Positions 1 through 7,900 are shown, counted from the first letter of the stretch. The stretch: 19,421 nt of DNA from Saprospiraceae bacterium (GCA_021739805.1 JAIPBB010000059.1:1-19421); one strand, 5' to 3'. The notes: generated by a model not told the origin, from the sequence alone. Translations and numbers: made by a program.

Positions 1-28
1 TAAATATGGACAAATCTCTTTTTTATTA

Positions 29-36
29 TACTTTTG
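29..36 (+). promoter_or_regulatory. Isolated -7-like promoter element (weak)
   Basis: The plus strand reads TACTTTTG, which fits the Bacteroidota -7 consensus TAnnTTTG. There is no TTTG at the expected distance of about 19 bases upstream, and no intact gene follows. Such 8-mers arise often by chance in AT-rich DNA, so this is only a note. Confidence 0.12.
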
Positions 37-58
37 CTTAACAACATTTTTTTTTTTT

Positions 59-108
59 GAAAGAATGATACAAATTATTGACTTTGAATATTATTGTATC
101 ATTCTTTC
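59..108 (+). repeat. 15-bp perfect inverted repeat beside a T12 run
   Basis: Bases 59-73 and 94-108 are perfect reverse complements (arm GAAAGAATGATACAA) around a 20-base AT-rich spacer. A run of 12 T (47-58) touches the left arm. Read on the plus strand, the right arm runs into a T-rich tail (TTTCTTTTC), so this could be the terminator of a plus-strand gene to the left of the window. On the minus strand it would be followed by A12, which is not terminator-like. It could also be a remnant of a mobile element. Confidence 0.5.
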
Positions 109-129
109 TTTTCAACATTCAACTTTTGA

Positions 130-378
130 CAACTTCATACTAAAAAAAACAATATTGTTCATAAGCTGACAAAACAATCAGAAGTTAAGATTGAAGTTTA
201 CACAGCTTTAGGTAAAAAAGTAGTTGTAATAGCTGATAGAACTCAAACTTCCGGTTTCGTAACTTCCAGTTTATACCGATGTGAATTAATTAACAGTCCA
301 AATCTAATATTAAATATTGTTTCACACGGCATTAACCATTGTAAAATTCAAAATGTCCTTTGGACTATTTTGAATTAA
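130..378 (+). pseudogene. Relic resembling a type IX secretion C-terminal sorting domain
   Basis: An open plus-strand frame without a start codon runs from just after a TGA (127-129) to TAA (376-378). Its first half contains KQSEVKIEVYTALGKKV, the pattern of a type A sorting domain (Y..L...S.VKIEVY..LG.KV) found at the C-terminus of proteins exported by the Bacteroidota type IX secretion system. Homology seems to fade after about base 255, where the normal closing beta-strand would come and the residues turn nonsensical. No N-terminal cargo domain is visible upstream; stops interrupt every plausible extension. I infer the decayed tail of a lost surface protein. It is short, so chance resemblance cannot be fully excluded. 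Confidence 0.42.
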
Positions 379-692
379 CAATTGGTATTACTGAAAAAGA
401 ATATGGCTTTTCAGCAGAAGTTAATTATTTAATGAAAGTGACTGATGAGTTAATTATTAGGAAAATTGTTGAAGTTACTGCCAAGCGTAAAATGAAAAGA
501 CTAAAAAGAATAGGATATAAAATTTGAATCTTATTAATTATCCTGACATTTGGATTAACAGCAATAAGAGAATCATTTAAAACAGAAAAAGATAATAATA
601 TTAGACGTTTAGTAAACATGTCGACTTTAATGATTTATTTGTTGATTTTGACATTCATAGTTTTAACAACAGAATTTGGAAAATTTAAATAA
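345..692 (+). pseudogene. Broken reading frame of a small predicted membrane protein
   Basis: One plus-strand frame is open from 345 to a TAA at 690-692 except for a single TGA at 525-527. An ATG at 432-434 begins MKVTDELIIRKIVEV, which runs into a lysine- and arginine-rich stretch. After the TGA the same frame continues with a hydrophobic segment (ILLIILTFGLTAI), a charged linker (RESFKTEKDNNIRR) and a second hydrophobic segment (MIYLLILTFIVL). This pattern of basic region, helix, charged loop and helix suggests a gene inactivated by one nonsense mutation (for example TGG to TGA). I recognise no family. The opposite strand also has an open frame (425-619), so the coding strand is a judgement. 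Confidence 0.33.
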
Positions 693-748
693 ACGCCAGG
701 CACTAGTCGAAAGGCGGCCAGTAAACTAAAAGTCCACTGGTGCACGTC

Positions 749-865
749 TCACCCCACTGGATCTAAGAGTGTCATATACAGCGGTTCTTTAAATTGCAGG
801 GAAACATTGCGATAGTGATAAGCCATAAAGTATTGAACCCATTCCGCTTCTTGTGAAATACTAAG
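749..865 (-). pseudogene. Protein-like fragment in a G+C-richer patch; possible methyltransferase remnant
   Basis: Bases 691-870 are about 44% G+C by hand count, while nearby lines at 1-60 and 421-480 are about 18-23%. On the minus strand, 865-752 translate without a stop and include EAEWVQYFMAYHY followed by SLQFKEPLYMTLLDPVG, then TGA (751-749). The second part loosely recalls the region of C5 cytosine methyltransferases with the pattern SL.EPL.T.T..D..G. The frame stays open for a while beyond the TGA (for example VHQWTFSLLAAFRL) without matching that family. There is no start, no catalytic motif and no complete domain. The methyltransferase reading is weak; the base-composition contrast is the firmer observation and fits foreign or decayed DNA. 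Confidence 0.18.
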
Positions 866-867
866 TT

Positions 868-895
868 GGATTAAACACCTAGGATTAAACACCTA
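868..895. repeat. Tandem duplication of a 14-base unit
   Basis: GGATTAAACACCTA occurs twice without a gap (868-881 and 882-895). The end of the second copy overlaps the left arm of the palindrome at 891-919. The pair looks like a local duplication at the edge of that palindromic element. Confidence 0.7.
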
Positions 896-919
896 ACAGG
901 TTTCCAAAACCTGTTAGGT
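891..919. repeat. Near-perfect palindromic repeat downstream of the DUF5686 gene
   Basis: ACCTAACAGGTTT (891-903) and its exact reverse complement (907-919) flank the three bases CCA, giving up to 13 pairs. It lies 32 bases beyond the stop codon of the gene ending at 951. It would fold into a strong hairpin in that gene's transcript, but no T-run follows, so it is not a classical terminator. From memory, very similar elements recur between genes in Bacteroidota genomes, so I treat it as a dispersed REP-like repeat that may also protect or end the mRNA. Confidence 0.6.
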
Positions 920-950
920 TTAAGGAATCAGCTATAATTGCTATCCCAAA

Positions 951-3503
951 CTAATAACTCCATTTATTAGTAAATGTATTAAAGAAATCTATTCCAAATT
1001 TTAAAGTAAAATCATTTTTACTGATTGAATTTTCTGCTGTAACTGCGTAAATTCCAAAACGAAATAATTGTTTTTTAATTCTGAAAGTTTTTTCTAATCC
1101 GGCAAACATTTCAAAATGTGACAGATCAGAATCTGGTATTAAAAGAGTGCCTGCTCCGGCGGAAATTGACAGTTTTAGTCTGTTCACTAATGGGATTTTA
1201 TCCATAATACTTCCTTCGAAATGATGGATATAATTTGCCTTTAGAAATTCGTTTGAAGTTGTTTCCGTTAAACCCATCAATTGAAATGAACGCACGGGAT
1301 TGGAAAAAAAGTAGCGGTCGGAGCCACGGAAATATTTATGTTCGAGTGTTCTTAAATCTGATTTATTTATAAAACTCCCAGCTACTACTTCCCATCTTGA
1401 CGAACCAAATCTTGCAAGATTAAGTTGATTTCCGGCTCCTAATTCTATGTAATCAAAGTTTACTTCGCTATTAAAAAGATTTGGAATTCCCTTTCGATAA
1501 ATCATGTGAATCTCAGGATAATCACTACCTATTACAATTTTCTTGTTCCCTTTAATTACATATTTCTGCTTAAAACGGTATTTTGTTTCTAACTTAATTT
1601 CACTCTTGGTATATCTCTCGAACTCAATTGGCTTGTTCACTTCACCAAATAATTGTTTGGTCCACTCTGACAGTTTCACATCGCTTAATGATTGTTGGTC
1701 AGAATAAAGAAAAGTCAGTTCAGCAAACAAACCATTCACTATTTCCATTCTTTGAGAAATTTTATAAGATTTCACTCTCACATAATTGCTCATACTGAAC
1801 ATTTTCTCAACTGCCGCATAATCATTAACCCTATCGTAATAATCTCCAATTTCAATGAAAGTCCTGACGAATTTCTTGGGTAAATAAGTCCACCCCACTC
1901 CCAACTGTGCTTTTATGTCATCGTTTCTAAATCCATAGTCAACAAATCCTTTGGCTTCAATCAACATATCATTTTTAAGCTCTTTATTGAAATATCCGGG
2001 AAGTTTATGTCGATATCCACCAATTCCTAATGGCTGTACCTGGCTCAACAAGCCTTCAATATAAAACTCATTACCTTTAGCCCTGTTTCTATGTCCATAA
2101 CCAATTAGGGGCAACCAAAAGCTAACACGATTAAATGCCGAATCAAGTTTGTGATAATATTTATCAGATGTGAAATAAGCATTAATACTATCAGTATTTC
2201 GTACGTATTTAAGCTCGGATTCTTTTAAAGTAATTGGACGTTTTTCTTCCCAAAATGTTGAATCTTTATCAAAAGCATCTTTGGCAAAACGTCTTATTTC
2301 ACTATTAAAGAAATTTGAAGGCATTTCAATATTAATTTCATAATCAGAATGATTCACCCTTGTGTTTCCAAGAATATTATGTCTTCCATCATGAATAGTA
2401 AAAATTAGTTCTCTGCGAACGGGAAGAAATATATTTTTCTGAATTTCATTATAATTCTGAATAATTTTAAACTCCTTACAAAAGCTCATTGCTGCTTTGT
2501 TTATCTGCAAATCCACTGATATTAATGCCCAACTGCTGTCTTCAATGAAAATTACTCCTGAAAATAATGCATCGGTAACAAAAAAAGGCTTTACCTCTAT
2601 TTCATAAATTTTCTTTCCATCTTCGATAAAAGAATTTACAATTTTATATTTATAATTCAATTCAGAATTTGCTCCAATCGGCGACAAGAAAGGTTTAACG
2701 TTAAGTGCCGGGAAATTTATCAGGCTTTTGTAAAAGTTAAACTCACAACTCGAAATATCCTTATAGAGCACATAGGGATTTCCTCCTTTATTATCTTCAG
2801 GAATAATATCTTCTTCTTCATATTCCAGACCCAAAGTTATTGATCTGCCTGATTCATCACGTTTTTCAGTGTAATCGTGATGAGCTAAAACTATCTCTTT
2901 ATACTTTGATGGGCTTTGATAATAAGTTTCAGACATTGATTCCACAAGATTAAGTCCTTGCTTTTTCAGAGCTTCTTCAAGGTTTTTGGCTTCAATTCCC
3001 TTTTTTTCCTCTCTCTTACTTACTACTGTATCTTTCTCTTTAACTTTGATTAGTTCTTTTTCGAGTGAAGTTTTTATATATGTCTGGCATTTGTAATTTT
3101 CAATTTGCTCAAGATAGAATTTCCGTTTTTCACGAACATTTCTCATTATCATCTTCGACTTGTCTTCATATTTTGTAACAATCTCGACTTCTGATAATGA
3201 TTTAGTAGTAGATGTGAGAACAATATCTAGAACTTTTCCCTCCTTAACAGGAATTACGACTTCTTTTTCGAGAGTTTCAAATCCGATATAGGAAAATACT
3301 ATTGTGTATGTTCCTGCCTTTAATTCAAGGAAATAGTAGCCTTTAAGATTTGTTGAAACACCATAAGTAGTGTTTTTAACATAGACATTAGCAAAAGCTA
3401 ATGGCTCGCCTGATTCAGATTTAAGCGTACCACTTATATGACCTGAAAAAACGTTTAAGCTTAATAAAGAAAAAACAAGAAGAGTAGAAAAAAATCGATG
3501 CAT
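951..3503 (-). CDS. Outer-membrane-type DUF5686 / carboxypeptidase regulatory-like domain protein
   Basis: The protein has 850 residues from the chosen ATG (3501-3503). A longer frame to 3545 would begin with TTG and put 14 polar residues before the signal peptide, so I reject it. The N-terminus is a signal peptide (MHRFFSTLLVFSLLSLNVFS). Residues of about 22-100 form a carboxypeptidase-regulatory-like (CarboxypepD_reg-like) beta-sandwich with SGTLKSESGEPLAFANVYV, NLKGYYFLEL and YIGFETLEKEV. The rest matches the DUF5686 pattern of Bacteroidota: a charged, lysine-rich region at about 115-180, then many alternating beta-strands, with a C-terminus rich in aromatic residues (final residues FFNTFTNKWSY) as in an outer-membrane barrel. 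Proteins of this family are thought to sit in the outer membrane; their substrate is unknown. It is a single gene with long repeat-filled spacers on both sides, so probably its own transcription unit. Family assignment is fairly sure; function is not. Confidence 0.85.
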   Translation of the reverse strand: MHRFFSTLLVFSLLSLNVFSGHISGTLKSESGEPLAFANVYVKNTTYGVSTNLKGYYFLELKAGTYTIVFSYIGFETLEKEVVIPVKEGKVLDIVLTSTTKSLSEVEIVTKYEDKSKMIMRNVREKRKFYLEQIENYKCQTYIKTSLEKELIKVKEKDTVVSKREEKKGIEAKNLEEALKKQGLNLVESMSETYYQSPSKYKEIVLAHHDYTEKRDESGRSITLGLEYEEEDIIPEDNKGGNPYVLYKDISSCEFNFYKSLINFPALNVKPFLSPIGANSELNYKYKIVNSFIEDGKKIYEIEVKPFFVTDALFSGVIFIEDSSWALISVDLQINKAAMSFCKEFKIIQNYNEIQKNIFLPVRRELIFTIHDGRHNILGNTRVNHSDYEINIEMPSNFFNSEIRRFAKDAFDKDSTFWEEKRPITLKESELKYVRNTDSINAYFTSDKYYHKLDSAFNRVSFWLPLIGYGHRNRAKGNEFYIEGLLSQVQPLGIGGYRHKLPGYFNKELKNDMLIEAKGFVDYGFRNDDIKAQLGVGWTYLPKKFVRTFIEIGDYYDRVNDYAAVEKMFSMSNYVRVKSYKISQRMEIVNGLFAELTFLYSDQQSLSDVKLSEWTKQLFGEVNKPIEFERYTKSEIKLETKYRFKQKYVIKGNKKIVIGSDYPEIHMIYRKGIPNLFNSEVNFDYIELGAGNQLNLARFGSSRWEVVAGSFINKSDLRTLEHKYFRGSDRYFFSNPVRSFQLMGLTETTSNEFLKANYIHHFEGSIMDKIPLVNRLKLSISAGAGTLLIPDSDLSHFEMFAGLEKTFRIKKQLFRFGIYAVTAENSISKNDFTLKFGIDFFNTFTNKWSY

Positions 3504-3576
3504 TTTCAATTTAAGATTTACTGCGATATGACGAAAGCAAATCAAATAATGTTACATATTGCAAGTTTCAGGTTTC

Positions 3577-3597
3577 GGGTTGCGGGTTGCGGGTTGC
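3577..3597. repeat. Three tandem copies of a 7-base unit
   Basis: GGGTTGC is repeated three times exactly (3577-3583, 3584-3590, 3591-3597), within a run of related words (AAGTTTC, AGGTTTC, GAGTTTAC). It lies in the 222-base spacer upstream of the DUF5686 gene. Copy number could vary by replication slippage. Confidence 0.75.
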
Positions 3598-3610
3598 GAG
3601 TTTACAAGTT

Positions 3611-3665
3611 ACATTTCGACTTCGCTCAATGTCCTTATGATGAACACTGAGCGGAGCCGAAGTGT
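3611..3665. repeat. Imperfect 22-base inverted repeat (REP-like element)
   Basis: The arms at 3611-3632 and 3644-3665 are reverse complements with four mismatches around an 11-base loop. The core words are CTTCGCTCA and TGAGCGGAG. All four differences are transitions; in either transcript two become G-U pairs and two remain A-C. The core resembles a short palindromic repeat that I recall as common between genes in Bacteroidota. It sits between the gene ending at 3726 and the DUF5686 gene. Confidence 0.65.
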
Positions 3666-3687
3666 GGTTAAAGTTAAAATCGGTTAA

Positions 3688-3719
3688 TAACAATCGAACA
3701 ATTTAACAATTTAACAATT
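3688..3719. repeat. Four degenerate tandem copies of an 8-base unit
   Basis: TAACAATC, GAACAATT, TAACAATT and TAACAATT follow each other without gaps just downstream of the stop codon of the secreted-protein gene. With the 7-base repeats and the inverted repeat it makes the spacer a composite of simple repeats. No terminator with a U-tract is visible here. Confidence 0.65.
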
Positions 3720-3725
3720 AGCATT

Positions 3726-4457
3726 TTACTTCGCCATTCTTTTCTTCATCTTCGCTAATCTTTTAGGAAGAATATCATACATGTCTTTTAAAAGATTAGT
3801 AGTTGATTGGTCACAAAGTTTTTGTATTTCATCAGTTTCAAAAACGCCTCCGCCCATAGCAAATTTAAATTTGTCATCTGATTCAGCTCTTTCTTTAATT
3901 TTCAATATGGATTTACCTTCCTTATTAAAAAGTTGAATATTTACATAAGCTTCTACAACGGCAGTGCCAAATCCCATCATCTCTTGTTTCTTTTTGAGCT
4001 TATAATCAAGAATCACAACCATTACACCATCGGCATCTTTGTATAATTTTAAAGCATCTTCAATGGCGTTTGTATTTCTGATTGGACTTCTTGATTCTAC
4101 AGCAAGATAATCTCCATAAGTGGTTACTTGCCATTCCTGGAATTTCAAAGTAACATTATCCATAATTCCATTATAGCCATCTGTTTCAAGAATAGTTTTT
4201 TCGTCAATAAGCTTAAATGGGAATTCTTTTGCGTATGCTGTAAACAATTCATCATGCACTCTGGCAAGCAAATGGTCGAGTTTGAAATTATCATCCTTCG
4301 AAAGATGTTCTATTGCCATGCTTAATCCGCCAAATTCTGAAGCATCAACACTTCTATTTGCCCAAACTGAAATAACTGCAACATTATTTATTTGTGCTAC
4401 CGCACTGTGAAATCCAAAAATCATCAATGCACTAATTACTACTAAACTTTTTTTCAT
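3726..4457 (-). CDS. Secreted protein of unknown family
   Basis: The protein has 243 residues from an ATG at 4455-4457. Residues 1-21 are a signal peptide (MKKSLVVISALMIFGFHSAVA) ending in the AxA pattern of signal peptidase I; there is no cysteine for lipidation. The mature part mixes beta-strands and helices: NNVAVISVWANR at its start, LARVHDELFTAYAKEFPFKLIDEK, DADGVMVVILDYKL, then VEAYVNIQLFNKEGKSIL and a basic C-terminus (KRLAKMKKRMAK). The order of a first strand, a helix holding an enzyme- or lipoprotein-like 'ELFTAYAKEF' segment, and strands with VEAYV...LFNKEGK loosely recalls the CsgG/TolB-N type fold of periplasmic proteins, but I cannot confirm homology. It follows the DUF3467 gene by 112 bases and may have its own promoter (4498-4505). 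Function unknown. Confidence 0.75.
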   Translation of the reverse strand: MKKSLVVISALMIFGFHSAVAQINNVAVISVWANRSVDASEFGGLSMAIEHLSKDDNFKLDHLLARVHDELFTAYAKEFPFKLIDEKTILETDGYNGIMDNVTLKFQEWQVTTYGDYLAVESRSPIRNTNAIEDALKLYKDADGVMVVILDYKLKKKQEMMGFGTAVVEAYVNIQLFNKEGKSILKIKERAESDDKFKFAMGGGVFETDEIQKLCDQSTTNLLKDMYDILPKRLAKMKKRMAK

Positions 4458-4497
4458 TTTACGTGTGTTTATTTATAAATACTAATTTTAATATTTG

Positions 4498-4505
4498 CAA
4501 AATTA
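4498..4505 (-). promoter_or_regulatory. Possible -7 element for the secreted-protein gene
   Basis: The minus strand reads TAATTTTG, fitting TAnnTTTG, and ends 41 bases above the ATG at 4457. A TTTG upstream is only 13 bases away instead of about 19, so the -33 element is missing or poor. Chance matches are frequent in AT-rich spacers. Confidence 0.3.
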
Positions 4506-4509
4506 TCAG

Positions 4510-4536
4510 TCAATTCGACAAAAATTTCCGAATTGA
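4510..4536 (-). other. 8-bp inverted repeat between DUF3467 and secreted-protein genes
   Basis: TCAATTCG (4510-4517) and CGAATTGA (4529-4536) are perfect reverse complements around 11 bases. The dyad lies 33 bases past the DUF3467 stop codon and just upstream of the -7-like element. It lacks a U-tract in the minus direction, so it is either a weak 3' end of the upstream mRNA or an operator-like site. Confidence 0.4.
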
Positions 4537-4569
4537 ATATTATTAACATTTTTTAAAAGGAAATAAATC

Positions 4570-4881
4570 TTAAGCTTCCGCAGTAGGTCCAATATTAAAA
4601 GGCATTTGCATTCCTTCGTCAACATCCTTAATACTGCCATGCATAGCTTCAAATTTAGCGACATTATCCTGTAAAGCCCTTAATAAACGCTTTGCATGTT
4701 GCGGAGTCAGAACAATTCTTGATTTAACTTTAGCTTTTGGAACTCCGGGCATAATTCTGACAAAATCAATAATAAATTCTGAATTTGAATGAGTTATTAT
4801 AGCAAGATTGGAATAAGTTCCTTCGGCTACATCTTCGCCTAATTCAATATTTAATTGGTTTTGTGGGTTTTTATTTTCCAT
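4570..4881 (-). CDS. DUF3467 family protein
   Basis: The protein has 103 residues. It matches the DUF3467 pattern: an acidic N-terminal segment, then SNLAIITHSNSEFIIDFVRI, then MPGVPKAKVKSRIVLTPQHA followed by KRLLRALQDNVAKFEAMHG, and a flexible C-terminus. The middle reads as a small beta-sheet followed by an amphipathic helix. There is no signal peptide, so it is cytoplasmic. The gene lies 107 bases after rpoC, its usual place in Bacteroidota, which suggests a link with transcription, but no biochemical role is known to me. A terminator separates it from rpoC, and a -7-like element (4922-4929) overlaps that terminator's tail, so it may be transcribed on its own as well as by readthrough. 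Confidence 0.88.
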   Translation of the reverse strand: MENKNPQNQLNIELGEDVAEGTYSNLAIITHSNSEFIIDFVRIMPGVPKAKVKSRIVLTPQHAKRLLRALQDNVAKFEAMHGSIKDVDEGMQMPFNIGPTAEA

Positions 4882-4921
4882 GATATTTATAATTTGTAGA
4901 TTTAAATATTATTTAACAATA

Positions 4922-4929
4922 CAAAAATA
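4922..4929 (-). promoter_or_regulatory. Possible -7 element for the DUF3467 gene, inside the rpoC terminator tail
   Basis: The minus strand reads TATTTTTG, fitting TAnnTTTG, and its last base lies 41 bases above the DUF3467 ATG, the same distance as the candidate at 4498-4505. No TTTG lies 19-21 bases upstream. The element is made from the terminator U-tract itself. Confidence 0.25.
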
Positions 4930-4956
4930 GCAAGATATTTTGTTTTACCTTGCTAT
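4923..4956 (-). terminator. Rho-independent terminator after rpoC
   Basis: On the minus strand ATAGCAAG and CTTGCTAT (4949-4956 with 4927-4934) pair perfectly around a 14-base loop, and a run of T follows directly (complement of A at 4923-4927). It lies 32 bases beyond the rpoC stop codon. On the plus strand the stem is followed, after AAG, by seven T (4960-4966), so the hairpin could act in both directions, although no plus-strand gene needs it. Confidence 0.7.
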
Positions 4957-4988
4957 AAGTTTTTTTATATAATCTAATATCTGAATAT

Positions 4989-7900
4989 TTATTCTAGTTC
5001 TTCAACTTCACTTTCTTTCGATTGAATTAGATTTTCATATTCTTCCATTGAACCAACAATCAAGTCTTTATATTCTCTTAATCCTGTTCCTGCGGGGATT
5101 AAATGCCCAACAATAACATTTTCTTTTAAACCAAGCAAACCATCCGATTTAGCATTAACAGATGCTTCGGTCAATACTTTTGTAGTTTCCTGGAATGATG
5201 CAGCAGAAATAAAGCTTTTAGTTTGAAGTGATGCTTTAGTGATTCCCTGAAGAATCTGACGTGCAGTAGCAGGTTTTGCATCTCTTGCTTCAACTAAAAC
5301 TTTGTCTTTCCTTCTCAGTAGTGAATTTTCATCTCTAAGTTTACGAGCAGTAACAATTTGTCCGGGTTTAAATACAGTTGAATCTCCAGGGTTTTCAATA
5401 ATTTTTTTACCAAAAATCCAATCATTTTCTTCCTGGAAGTCAACTTTATTAACTACTTCGTTTTCAAGAAATTTTGTATCACCCTGGTCATCAACTTCCA
5501 CTTTACGCATCATTTGACGAACAATAACTTCGAAGTGTTTATCATTAATTTTCACACCCTGCAAACGATAAACTTCCTGAACTTCGTTAACGATATATTC
5601 CTGAACCTGTGTTGGCCCTTTAATAGCAAGAATATCAGCGGGTGTCATTGCACCATCAGATAATGAAGTTCCTGCTTTAACATAGTCATTTTCCTGGGCT
5701 AATATTTGTTTTGAAGTGGAAATTAAATATTTCTTTTCTTCACCGGTTTTTGATGTAATAATAACTTCCCTGTTTCCTCTTTTAAGTTTCTTACCAAAAG
5801 AAACAACACCATCAATTTCTGAAACTGTTGCAGGGTCAGAAGGATTACGAGCTTCAAACAGTTCGGTAACTCTAGGTAAACCACCAGTGATATCACCCGA
5901 TTTTCCAATTGCTCTAGGAATTTTAACTAAAGTTTCGCCGGCAGTTATTTTGTCTCCTTCATTAATAATAACATGAGCTCCAACAGGAATATCATAAGAT
6001 TTAATTATTTCCTTTGTGTTGCTGATGATTCTGATTGATGGATTTCCTGATTTTTGACGGTTTTCAATAATAACCTTCTCATGATAACCGGTTTGCTCAT
6101 CAGATTCAACACGGAAAGTAAGTCCTTCAACAATATTTTCAAATTCTATTTTACCTGAAACTTCAGATAAAATTAATGCGTTATAAGGATCCCAATCACA
6201 AATCAAATCACCTTTTTTCACTTCCGCACCTTGTTGGAAATATAAATTAGCACCATAAGGAACATGGTTAGAAGATAAAATAATATTAGTGGTTTTATCA
6301 ACAATTCTCATTTCAGCAGAACGTCCAATAACAATATCGTATTTTTTACCTTCAGCATTCTTATAGTCAACATATCTTAATTCATCAATCTCTACAATAC
6401 CATCATACTTAGCTTCAATTCTGGCTTCAATAGCGATATTAGATGCAGTACCCCCAACGTGAAAAGTTCTAAGTGTTAGCTGTGTTCCTGGCTCACCAAT
6501 CGACTGGGCAGCAATAACCCCAACAGCTTCTCCTTTTTGCACCATTCTACCGGATGCAAGGTTACGTCCATAACATTTAGCACAAACACCTTTTTTCGAT
6601 TCACATGTCAATACCGACCTGATTTCAATTCTTTCAATTGGTGATTCGCTAATCACTAATGCTATTTCTTCAGTGATTTCCATTGTACCCTCAACAATTA
6701 TTTCGCCTGTTAATGGGTGATAAATATCGTGCAATGCAGTACGTCCAAGAATTCTATCATAAAGAGTTTCAACAACTTCTTCATTACGTTTTAAAGCTGC
6801 AACAGTAAGTCCCCTTAAAGTTCCACAGTCACTTTCAGAAATAATAACATCCTGTGAAACATCAACAAGACGACGAGTTAGATAACCTGCATCAGCAGTT
6901 TTTAGAGCTGTATCCGCAAGTCCTTTACGAGCACCATGAGTTGAAATAAAATATTCAAGCACTGAAAGACCTTCTTTAAAGTTAGATAAGATTGGGTTTT
7001 CAATAATCTCACCTCCTGTTGCACCTGATTTTTGTGGTTTAGCCATCAAACCCCTCATACCTGAAAGCTGACGAATCTGTTCTTTTGAACCCCTGGCACC
7101 TGAATCAAGCATCATATAAACAGGATTAAATCCTTGTTTATCTTTTGAAAGCTGATTCATTAATGTATGAGTTAAATGTGAGTTTGTATGTGTCCAAATA
7201 TCAATAACCTGATTATAACGTTCGTTGTTAGTAATGAATCCCATATTATAATTGCTCATTACTTCTTCAACTTCGGCATTAGCTTTATTAATTAGAATTT
7301 CCTTTGCTTCAGGAATAATAACATCTCCTAAATTAAAAGAAAGTCCCCCTTCATAAGCCATTCTAAAGCCTAAATCCTTAATATCATCAAGGAATTTTGC
7401 TGTTTTTGCAGTACCAGTTGATTTTAGTAGATTTCCAATTATATCACGTAGTGATTTCTTTGTTAATATCTCATTGATATATGGAAACTCCGGTGGCACC
7501 ATTTTATTAAATAGAACCCGACCAACAGTAGTTTCGATTTTACGATAAATAGTTTCGCCGTTTTCAATATATGGAATTCTAACGTTTATAATAGCATGAA
7601 GGTCTGCAACTTTTTCATTATAAGCAATTAACACTTCTTCAGGTGAATAAAAATTCATTCCTTCACCTTTAACTCTATGTTCTTCAGAATCTTTTCTGCC
7701 TTTTGTAATATAATAAAGACCTAAAACCATATCTTGCGATGGAACTGTAATTGGAGCACCATTAGCGGGATTAAGAATATTATGTGAAGCAAGCATTAAT
7801 AATTGAGCCTCAAGAACTGCTGCATTTCCAAGTGGAACGTGAACAGCCATTTGGTCACCATCAAAATCCGCATTAAATGCAGTACAAACTAATGGGTGAA

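Noticed and set aside
425..619. Minus-strand 64-residue open frame rich in I, L and F
   Set aside because: The plus strand over the same bases has more protein-like sequence, and the hydrophobic look comes from AT-rich codons read backwards. Neither strand has a proven gene.
1..950. CRISPR array, complete insertion sequence or attachment site
   Set aside because: The repeats are too few and irregular, no transposase or integrase frame is intact, and the tRNAs of the window lie elsewhere.
3504..3545. 14-residue N-terminal extension of the DUF5686 protein
   Set aside because: It would start with TTG and put polar residues before a typical signal peptide; the ATG at 3503 fits better.
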